Below, in pieces: positions 1-5,221 of a DNA stretch of 5,221 nt. Position 1 is the stretch's first letter. Every line of letters starts with the position of its first letter. The notes under the pieces are model-generated. The model saw nothing but the letters and a program-made list of their open reading frames with translations. It did not search any database and had not been told where the DNA came from. Origin of the DNA: Chitinophagaceae bacterium (lineage in GTDB: Bacteria; Bacteroidota; Bacteroidia; Chitinophagales; Chitinophagaceae). A program made the position numbers and the translations under genes. The stretch is taken from the NCBI GenBank assembly GCA_003135585.1, contig PLCH01000604.1, positions 1 through 5,221 on the forward strand, written 5' to 3'.

Positions 1-438
1 ACCTATGATCTGAAGCCGGAGATGAGTGCCTATGAAATTACGGAGGCCATATTACCGGAAATCGAAAATAGCACAGCCGATTTTATATGCCTGAATTTTG
101 CCAACACGGACATGGTTGGACATACGGGCGTATTTGAAGCAGGCATAAAAGCTGCAGAGACCGTTGACCGGTGCGTTGAAAAGCTGGTAACGGCGGCTCT
201 TGAAAATGAATGGAGTGTTTTCCTGATTGCCGACCACGGCAATGCTGATTATATGATCAACGAAAATGGTACCCCCAACACCGCACACAGCATGAACCTC
301 GTTCCTTTTTTTATCATTGATAAAGAATGGAAAGGAGCCATTCGCCCGGGCAAGCTGGGGGATATAGCTCCCACTCTTCTCAGCATGATGAATCTTGATA
401 TCCCCTCCGAAATGACTGGATCCATTCTCACACGGTAA
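1..438 (+). CDS. gpmI: 2,3-bisphosphoglycerate-independent phosphoglycerate mutase, C-terminal part (5' end outside window)
   Basis: This enzyme interconverts 3- and 2-phosphoglycerate in cytoplasmic glycolysis and gluconeogenesis, using two Mn2+ ions. Only the last 145 residues are present; the family is usually a little over 500. The reading frame is open from base 1 (TYDLKPEMSAYE), so the ATG at 22 is internal and not the start. The C-terminal metal-binding motifs are intact: NTDMVGHTG supplies the Asp (109-111) and His (121-123) of one metal site, IADHGNADYM supplies Asp-His (232-237) of the other, and TAHSMNLVPF supplies a further His (286-288). LGDIAPTLLSMM near the end is also typical of the family. 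The catalytic serine and the remaining metal ligands lie upstream of the window. The gene ends with TAA, 103 bases before the sigma factor gene, and shows no functional link to it. The identification is firm; the only limit is truncation by the window edge. Confidence 0.97.
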   Translation, partial: TYDLKPEMSAYEITEAILPEIENSTADFICLNFANTDMVGHTGVFEAGIKAAETVDRCVEKLVTAALENEWSVFLIADHGNADYMINENGTPNTAHSMNLVPFFIIDKEWKGAIRPGKLGDIAPTLLSMMNLDIPSEMTGSILTR

Positions 439-482
439 AATGCCGCTAAGCTTTTTGTTTTAACCCGCTGTTTTTTTAGGTG

Positions 483-495
483 CAAAGCAGCTTTG
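483..495. repeat. short inverted repeat in the gpmI-sigma spacer
   Basis: CAAAGC and GCTTTG flank a single central A, giving a 13-base near-palindrome 46 bases before the sigma factor ATG. It is too tight to form a stable hairpin in RNA as a six-pair stem, although CAAAG/CTTTG around a three-base loop is possible. An operator, part of a promoter, or chance are all possible. The rest of the 439-541 spacer holds T-rich tracts (452-460, 471-477) but no convincing terminator or standard Bacteroidota promoter. Confidence 0.2.
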
Positions 496-541
496 GGAGA
501 TAAAAATTGTCTAAATTACAGGGCAATCCAACGCGGTTAGT

Positions 542-1117
542 ATGACCGAAGATGCCATTTTTCAAGGCTGTTTAAGAAATCAGGCTGCTGCCCAGCGGGA
601 ATTGTACCATAGGTACAGTCCTAAAATGCTTGCTGTATGTTACCGGTTTGCCCACAATAGAGAGGATGCAGAAGATATGCTGCAGGAAGGATTTATTAAA
701 ATCTTTTCGCAGATACACACCTTTCAGAATAAAGGCGCTTTTGAAGGCTGGATCAGGAGGATCATTGTTCATACCTGTATCAACAGCCTGAAAAAGAATA
801 AACGGTTTAGTGAAAGTGTGGATATTCTTCATGCAAGCAGTGTACAGGTGAGGGAGGAAAGTGTGCCTTCTGTTGTTCAGGCAAAGCAGATCGTGGAATG
901 TATCAGGATACTGCCTATTGGCTACAGGACGGTTTTAAACCTGTATGCTATTGAAGGCTACTCGCATAAGGAAATTTCCGGTATGCTGGATATTGAAGAA
1001 AGCACCAGCCGCTCCCAATACACAAGAGCCAGGCAAATGCTCGAGGATATTCTGATAAGAAAGAATATTCTACAAAAACCAAGGGAAAAGCTAAAGTGGC
1101 TTGCAGCAATAAGATAA
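542..1117 (+). CDS. ECF-type sigma-70 family RNA polymerase sigma factor
   Basis: This is a 191-residue alternative sigma factor that directs RNA polymerase in the cytoplasm to a dedicated set of promoters. Region 2 covers roughly residues 20-88 and includes the core-binding helix DAEDMLQEGFIKIF (42-55) and the GWIRRIIVHTCINSLKK segment (69-85) of the -10 recognition part. Region 4 covers roughly 114-172; its helix-turn-helix runs from SHKEISGMLDIEE (141-153) into SRSQYTRARQML (156-167), which would read the -35 element. Length and two-domain form are normal for an ECF factor, with no extra C-terminal domain. An in-frame stop at 512-514 makes the ATG at 542 the first possible ATG; no Shine-Dalgarno sequence precedes it, as is common in Bacteroidota. 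The next gene starts 46 bases after the stop and encodes a candidate membrane-spanning anti-sigma factor. That arrangement suggests the sigma factor is held inactive until an envelope signal arrives. Its targets cannot be read from the window. Confidence 0.93.
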   Translation: MTEDAIFQGCLRNQAAAQRELYHRYSPKMLAVCYRFAHNREDAEDMLQEGFIKIFSQIHTFQNKGAFEGWIRRIIVHTCINSLKKNKRFSESVDILHASSVQVREESVPSVVQAKQIVECIRILPIGYRTVLNLYAIEGYSHKEISGMLDIEESTSRSQYTRARQMLEDILIRKNILQKPREKLKWLAAIR

Positions 1118-1163
1118 AATCCTGGCTATTCTATGAAAATACAGGCCCAAAACGATTGACAAG

Positions 1164-2663
1164 ATGGAACGCAATTTTTTTAATGACGATTTGGAAGCAT
1201 TGGTCAGACAGAAGACCGACCAATATAAAATGTACCCTTCCGACAAAGTGTGGAAATCGATTTATAATTCCTTGCACACCAAAAGAAGGCGATTTATATT
1301 CGGAATGTCTTTTTTGATCACCGGTATTTTATTTTTTGCCGGTAAAGAATTATTAATACCCGCCAAGCATCTATCGGCTGTAAAGAAAACGGCTTCCTCC
1401 AATATGGTTGATGCAAAAACATCCGTTGGATCCAACTCACTCCTTCCTTTCCCCGGCCTTAGAAAGGAAAATCCTGTTAGGCAACCTGGTTCCTCCCTGA
1501 GTGTTGCAGATGACAGCCGGGATAAAGACCAGTTAATGGAGATGGCGCAGATAAGTGATAAAATCCTGGCTCCGGTAAAAGATGGGCAGATAAATCAAAT
1601 AGATAATAATCGGCTTATTAGTTTTAGTGCCTTATCTTTTCCTCCTGTTATCCCGGTGAATACGGAGACGGCCATAATTATAAATACCGCTCCTTTGGGC
1701 CGGGTTTCCAGCAACAACTCTGAAGAATTGCCATCAGGAACAAAAACTGATTTCAACATCGATAAACTTGCCGCACAGAACAAAGTCGTTTTACCGTCTG
1801 TTATAGCCCAGCTGGAAAATTCCCTTACCAATTACGAGGCAGCAGACAGACAGCAGCTTGGTTGGTTAAAGGATTACGGCACTCAGGAATTGAAAAGGAT
1901 AAGAAGGAATAAACTCAACCTGCAGGCCTATTTCTCCCCAACTGTAAATTACCGGAAACTTTCCGTTGCCAACAACAGCTCCAATACGAGCAACAGCGCA
2001 GACATAACAACGAGGGTGGAGAATGTACCGATTGCGTTGAAACATTTTGGCAATCCCAATGCATTTGTGGACCATTCACCAGCTGTTGGTTTTGAATTGG
2101 GAAGCAGTTTGCAGTACCGCCTGACACGCAAGCTCACTTTTAAATTGGGCATTCAATTTAATTACAGCCGGTATCTGATTAAAGCCTATTCCTCTTCACC
2201 AGAATTGGCTACCATCGCCCTGAGCCCCTATTACGGATATTTTACGGATTCTCTGACAACTTATACTGACGTCCACAACTTTGGAGGAACGAATAAAGAA
2301 AATCTGCAGAACCTTTATTTCCAGTTGTCTGCCCCCCTTGGATTTGAAATGAGGGTTTTGGGTAATGGAAAATTACAATTAAATATAGGCGGTACCGTTC
2401 AGCCTACTTACCTGATGAACAGGAATTCCTATCTATTAACCACTGACTATACCAATTATACAAAAGAGCCTTCGTTATTTAGAAAATGGAATTTGGACGG
2501 AGGCCTGGAAGCATTCCTTTCCTACCAGATAGGCAGTTTGCGTTGGCAGATCGGTCCACAGTTCCGCTACCAGCTGTTCTCCACTTACACCAATAAATAT
2601 TCTCTTAGGGAAAACCTGATGGAATATGGGATTAAGATAGGAATAAGCAAGACCATCCGGTAA
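1164..2663 (+). CDS. candidate dual membrane-spanning anti-sigma factor (Dma-like) with C-terminal outer-membrane beta-barrel
   Basis: A 499-residue protein with four visible parts. Residues 1-43 are charged, lack a signal peptide and contain YKMYPSDKVWKSIYNSLH. Residues 44-60 (FIFGMSFLITGILFFAG) form one hydrophobic helix; the KRRR just before it predicts a cytoplasmic N-terminus. Residues 61 to about 248 are rich in Ser, Asn, Pro and charged residues and look largely disordered. From about 250 to the end I count eight amphipathic beta-strands with long loops alternating with short turns (TRK, GNG, GS), as expected of a small outer-membrane barrel; the last strand is YGIKIGISKTIR. The protein contains no cysteine, so it is not a zinc-binding (ZAS-type) anti-sigma factor. 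The layout matches the Dma family described in Bacteroides thetaiotaomicron. Sigma binding by the N-terminus is inferred from layout and position after the sigma gene. An in-frame stop at 1134-1136 leaves the ATG at 1164 as the start. The alternative is an ordinary barrel protein with an uncleaved anchor. Confidence 0.8.
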   Translation: MERNFFNDDLEALVRQKTDQYKMYPSDKVWKSIYNSLHTKRRRFIFGMSFLITGILFFAGKELLIPAKHLSAVKKTASSNMVDAKTSVGSNSLLPFPGLRKENPVRQPGSSLSVADDSRDKDQLMEMAQISDKILAPVKDGQINQIDNNRLISFSALSFPPVIPVNTETAIIINTAPLGRVSSNNSEELPSGTKTDFNIDKLAAQNKVVLPSVIAQLENSLTNYEAADRQQLGWLKDYGTQELKRIRRNKLNLQAYFSPTVNYRKLSVANNSSNTSNSADITTRVENVPIALKHFGNPNAFVDHSPAVGFELGSSLQYRLTRKLTFKLGIQFNYSRYLIKAYSSSPELATIALSPYYGYFTDSLTTYTDVHNFGGTNKENLQNLYFQLSAPLGFEMRVLGNGKLQLNIGGTVQPTYLMNRNSYLLTTDYTNYTKEPSLFRKWNLDGGLEAFLSYQIGSLRWQIGPQFRYQLFSTYTNKYSLRENLMEYGIKIGISKTIR

Positions 2664-2686
2664 AGACCAAAATAGCTTCAATTGCG

Positions 2687-2694
2687 TAATTTTG
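2687..2694 (+). promoter_or_regulatory. possible Bacteroidota -7 promoter box before the lipoprotein gene
   Basis: TAATTTTG fits the Bacteroidota housekeeping -7 consensus TAnnTTTG exactly and ends four bases before the ATG at 2699. Transcription from it would start at about the start codon, giving a leaderless or nearly leaderless mRNA. I see no good -33 TTTG at the usual distance upstream (around 2664-2668), so this may be a weak promoter, one needing an activator, or a chance match in AT-rich sequence. If real, the lipoprotein gene and uvrC can be expressed independently of the sigma factor operon. Confidence 0.35.
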
Positions 2695-2698
2695 CCTG

Positions 2699-3283
2699 AT
2701 GAAAAATTACTCAATCTGGGTTTTTCCAATTTTCTTATTTGCTGGGGCCTGTCAGAATAGTCCGGACCTTGTGCCGGCTGCCGGAACTGACAGTACAAAA
2801 AACTTCTTTCCCGTAACAGATTATTTAAGGAGCGAAATAAGATATGTGGATTCCATGCCCCTGGCCATTATAGCCTACCATATCCAGGGCGGTAAGACCG
2901 ATTCTGCTTTTATCCAGGCCCCAGCTTTTAACCAATTGGCAAAAGAATTTTTACCGCCGGAGCTTGACAGCCCTGCTTTTGAGAAAAATTTTTCAGAGGT
3001 TTCGTTTTATGACCAGACAACAAATTCCCTGACCTTTACCTATACTGCAAAAAACAATACCAGCGGGCTCAGGCGGGTCGATGTAATAGCCGCGCAGAGG
3101 TCTGGTTTCGATAGGGTGAAATCCATTTATATGGAGGAAACGGTCAATAATAATGACAGCCTGATTACTAAAAAAATGTATTGGAGACCCAGGAAGAGTT
3201 TCCTTGTGTTGACCATCCTTCAAACTAAAGGTCAGCCAAAGAAGAATAAACAATTAAAAGTAGTCTGGGATTCCGGAGATTAA
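2699..3283 (+). CDS. small lipoprotein of unknown function
   Basis: A 194-residue predicted lipoprotein. A short basic start (MKN) and a hydrophobic stretch lead to AGAC, placing the lipidated cysteine at residue 18; the mature protein begins CQNSPDLVP. There is no acidic run directly after the cysteine of the kind that marks surface-exported Bacteroidota lipoproteins, so a periplasm-facing position is slightly more likely. The mature part has FFPVTDYLRSEIRYVDSMPL (36-55), then alternating polar/hydrophobic segments such as SLTFTYTA (110-117), FLVLTILQT (168-176) and LKVVWDSG (186-193), suggesting a mostly beta fold. I recall similar proteins in Chitinophagaceae but know no function for them. 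No catalytic motif is visible. The gene starts 35 bases after the beta-barrel gene and ends 9 bases before uvrC. An in-frame stop at 2687-2689 supports the ATG at 2699. It may be a partner of the trans-envelope protein, a target of the sigma factor, or simply a neighbour. Confidence 0.85.
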   Translation: MKNYSIWVFPIFLFAGACQNSPDLVPAAGTDSTKNFFPVTDYLRSEIRYVDSMPLAIIAYHIQGGKTDSAFIQAPAFNQLAKEFLPPELDSPAFEKNFSEVSFYDQTTNSLTFTYTAKNNTSGLRRVDVIAAQRSGFDRVKSIYMEETVNNNDSLITKKMYWRPRKSFLVLTILQTKGQPKKNKQLKVVWDSGD

Positions 3284-3292
3284 ACCCAAAGC

Positions 3293-5137
3293 ATGAATCA
3301 GCAAGAGTATCAAAAGTTAGCCCAGACGATTCCAGTCGGGCCGGGCATTTACAAATACCTGGATGAAAATAAAAAATTGTTGTATGTCGGGAAAGCAAAA
3401 AGCCTTCGCAAGCGGGTAGCCTCCTATTTTACCAAAACTTTCACTACCTACAAGACAAGGGATCTGGTGCAACGAATCCGTTCCATTGAATTCACCCTCG
3501 TCAATTCAGAACAGGATGCCTTTCTTCTGGAAAATTCGCTGATCAAACAATTTCAACCCCGTTTTAACATTAACCTGAAAGATGATAAAAGTTATCCTTT
3601 TATAGTCATTAAGAATGAACCTTTTCCAAGGGTATTCTTAACCCGAAGGAAGATCAATGACGGATCTGAATACCTGGGTCCTTTTACTTCGGTTGCGAAG
3701 GTCAGGGAATTGCTTGATTTTGTTAAAGCCAACGTACAATTGCGTACCTGCAAACTAAATCTCAGCAGCTCAAATATTAAGAAAAAGAAATTTAAAGTTT
3801 GCCTTGAATACCACCTGGGAAATTGCAAGGGCCCTTGTGAGGGCCTGCAGACCGAAGGAGACTACAGGCAAGGTTTGTCCAGGCTAAGGAATATCCTGAA
3901 AGGCAACCTGGGCCCGGTGATTTCTGAGTTTAAAAAAGAAATGAAGGAGACTGCTGAAAAAATGCAGTTTGAAAAAGCTGAAATCCTCCGGAAAAAAATT
4001 GAACACCTGGAAAGTTACAAAGCGCGTTCCGTAATTGTGAACAAACACAATACCCACGCTGATATATTTTCGATGACGCGCCAGGAGGACGGGGTCTTTG
4101 TCAATTACCTGATGGTACAAAACGGAACCATCGTGCAAACACATACCACCCAGCTGGAAACCCGTCTGGAAGAAAAAAATGAAGAAATATTGGCTTTTGC
4201 CATTGCACAATTGCGGGACACCTTTAACAGCACCGCTTCCGAAATCATCGTGCCTTTTAAGATTGACTACCCCCTGGAGGGGATCCTTCTTACCATACCA
4301 AAAGCAGGCGATAAAAAGAAGTTGCTCGAGCTGTCGGAAAAAAATGTCCACTTTTTCCTGGAGGAATGGAAGAAAAAAAAGATGCTTCATATAAGCGGAA
4401 AAACCGACGAAGAAAACCTAAAGCTCCTGGCTCAGCTGATGAAAGACCTGCAATTGCCCGAATTGCCCGTCCATATCGAGTGCTTTGATAATTCAAATTT
4501 CCAGGGAAGTTTTGCTGTTTCCGCAATGGTGTGTTTCAAAAACGGCGTTAAAAGCCCGAAGGATTACCGGCACTTCAATGTAAAGACCGTTCAGGGAATC
4601 AATGATTTTGCAACTATGAAAGAAGTGGTGTTCCGCCGGTACAAAAGGTTGTTGGAAGAAGCCAAACCGTTGCCACAGCTGGTTATCATTGATGGCGGCA
4701 AAGGCCAGCTGAGCGCAGCTTTGGAAAGCATCCGGGAATTGCAGCTGGATGGCAAACTCACCGTTATCGGTTTGGCAAAAAATGAGGAGGAACTGTTTTT
4801 CCCGGGAGATCAGGAATCCCTGAAGTTACCCTATGACAGTGAAAGCCTGATGCTCATCCGGAAGATCCGGGATGAAGTGCATCGCTTTGGCATCAGTTTT
4901 CACCGGTTGAAACGAAGCAAGGGAACTTTCACCAATGAGTTGGAAAAAATTGAAGGTATTGGTAAAGCCACTGCCGCGGCACTATTGCAGGAATTCCGGT
5001 CCGTAAATAAGATAAAGCAGCTGCCCGAGGAAGAATTGATAGCATTTATCGGCGTTTCAAAGGCAGGGATCATCTCAAGGCATTTTGAAAGACAAAGGGA
5101 AGTGTCAACGGGAGATAAGACTAACGTTAATGTATAA
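3293..5137 (+). CDS. uvrC: UvrABC excinuclease subunit C
   Basis: UvrC makes both incisions around a DNA lesion in nucleotide excision repair, after UvrA and UvrB have loaded. At 614 residues it is full length. The N-terminal GIY-YIG nuclease (3' cut) shows PVGPGIYKYLD (14-24), YVGKAKSLRKR (31-41) with Arg39, and FLLENSLIKQ with Glu80. Cysteines 153, 170, 178 and 182 match in order the four proposed to hold a 4Fe-4S cluster in E. coli UvrC. The UvrB-binding UVR helix pair lies at about 210-245 (MQFEKAEILRKKIEHLE). The RNase H-like domain (5' cut) carries Asp399 (IECFDNSNFQG), Asp438 (INDFATMKEV), Asp467 (LVIIDGGKGQ) and His530 (VHRFGISFHR). Two helix-hairpin-helix motifs follow (550-598, KIEGIGKATAAALL and IGVSKAGI). 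The start is well bounded: the lipoprotein stop at 3281-3283 is in the same frame, leaving three codons before this ATG. Co-transcription with the lipoprotein gene is likely. No key residue is missing. Confidence 0.98.
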   Translation: MNQQEYQKLAQTIPVGPGIYKYLDENKKLLYVGKAKSLRKRVASYFTKTFTTYKTRDLVQRIRSIEFTLVNSEQDAFLLENSLIKQFQPRFNINLKDDKSYPFIVIKNEPFPRVFLTRRKINDGSEYLGPFTSVAKVRELLDFVKANVQLRTCKLNLSSSNIKKKKFKVCLEYHLGNCKGPCEGLQTEGDYRQGLSRLRNILKGNLGPVISEFKKEMKETAEKMQFEKAEILRKKIEHLESYKARSVIVNKHNTHADIFSMTRQEDGVFVNYLMVQNGTIVQTHTTQLETRLEEKNEEILAFAIAQLRDTFNSTASEIIVPFKIDYPLEGILLTIPKAGDKKKLLELSEKNVHFFLEEWKKKKMLHISGKTDEENLKLLAQLMKDLQLPELPVHIECFDNSNFQGSFAVSAMVCFKNGVKSPKDYRHFNVKTVQGINDFATMKEVVFRRYKRLLEEAKPLPQLVIIDGGKGQLSAALESIRELQLDGKLTVIGLAKNEEELFFPGDQESLKLPYDSESLMLIRKIRDEVHRFGISFHRLKRSKGTFTNELEKIEGIGKATAAALLQEFRSVNKIKQLPEEELIAFIGVSKAGIISRHFERQREVSTGDKTNVNV

Positions 5138-5159
5138 ATTAGTATTCTGGGGGATTCCT

Positions 5160-5198
5160 AAAAAAAAGGGGCCCGAATAGATATTCAGCCCCGTTTTT
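5160..5198 (+). terminator. intrinsic terminator after uvrC, possibly bidirectional
   Basis: Eight A's (5160-5167) precede GGGGC (5168-5172), which pairs with GCCCC (5188-5192). Inside, GAAT (5175-5178) pairs with ATTC (5183-5186) around a four-base loop, with a small CC/A internal loop between the two stems. One G and then five T's (5193-5198) follow. The G+C-rich outer stem followed by a T tract is the form of a rho-independent terminator, 23 bases after the uvrC stop. The A tract would let it also work on the opposite strand. Confidence 0.7.
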
Positions 5199-5213
5199 AA
5201 AATCCAATATCCT

Positions 5214-5221
5214 ATGAAAAA
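5214..5221 (+). CDS. possible start of a further gene, cut by the window edge
   Basis: An ATG followed by AAAAA (Met-Lys and an incomplete Asn or Lys codon) lies 15 bases after the terminator T tract. Lys-rich starts of this kind are common for exported Bacteroidota proteins, but only eight bases are visible, so this may be chance. No Shine-Dalgarno sequence or clear -7 box is seen in the 15 bases before it. If real, its promoter would have to overlap or lie upstream of the hairpin. Confidence 0.2.

Noticed and set aside
22..24. ATG as the start of a 138-residue protein
   Set aside because: The frame is open from base 1 and the preceding residues (TYDLKPE) belong to GpmI, so this Met is internal.
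433..460. Possible terminator after gpmI (CGGT/GCCG stem, then T-rich tract)
   Set aside because: The stem is only three pairs plus a wobble and overlaps the stop codon; the T tract starts seven bases later and is broken, so termination is not supported.
1133..1159. Eight-codon minigene (MKIQAQND) between the sigma and barrel genes
   Set aside because: It is too short to support, has no ribosome-binding signal, and is expected by chance in a 46-base spacer.
1096..1317. 73-residue open frame overlapping the end of the sigma gene and the start of the barrel gene
   Set aside because: It overlaps two well-supported genes in another frame, resembles no protein family I know, and is best explained as a shadow of them.
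2475..2798. 107-residue minus-strand open frame across the barrel-lipoprotein junction
   Set aside because: It overlaps two supported genes in antisense, has no recognisable domain, and has no sign of its own promoter or start signal.
3884..4390. 168-residue open frame on the minus strand inside uvrC
   Set aside because: It lies wholly antisense to conserved UvrC domains, and its Phe-rich sequence is what the complement of Lys/Glu-rich codons gives.

Overview
The window looks like a chromosomal segment from a Bacteroidota bacterium, most likely of the Chitinophagaceae type. Four things suggest this: moderate, AT-leaning base composition; start codons without Shine-Dalgarno sequences; a TAnnTTTG-type -7 box just before one start codon; and protein families (the sigma/beta-barrel pair and the small lipoprotein) that I associate with that group. 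The taxonomic placement is inference. All genes lie on the + strand.

Layout: (1) 1-438 is the 3' end of gpmI, encoding cofactor-independent phosphoglycerate mutase. (2) 439-541 is a short spacer with a small inverted repeat and no convincing promoter or terminator. (3) 542-1117 encodes an ECF-type sigma-70 factor. (4) 1164-2663 encodes a 499-residue protein with a short N-terminal segment predicted to be cytoplasmic, one inner-membrane helix, a long low-complexity periplasmic linker and a C-terminal eight-stranded outer-membrane beta-barrel. (5) 2699-3283 encodes a small lipoprotein of unknown function. (6) 3293-5137 is a complete uvrC (nucleotide excision repair). (7) A hairpin flanked by A and T tracts at 5160-5198 probably ends transcription after uvrC. 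A further ATG at 5214 may begin another gene that the window cuts off.

The most interesting part is 542-3283. The sigma factor and the protein encoded after it have the layout of a trans-envelope signalling pair. The cytoplasmic N-terminus could hold the sigma factor, while the same polypeptide crosses both membranes and presents surface loops. This matches the domain plan of the dual membrane-spanning anti-sigma (Dma) family reported in Bacteroides thetaiotaomicron, where it controls outer-membrane vesicle formation. The lipoprotein next to it could be a partner or a target. The spacings (46, 35 and 9 bases) allow sigma, anti-sigma candidate, lipoprotein and uvrC to be one transcription unit, though a possible -7 box lies just before the lipoprotein gene. 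I see no RNA genes, CRISPR arrays, insertion sequences or signs of recent transfer.
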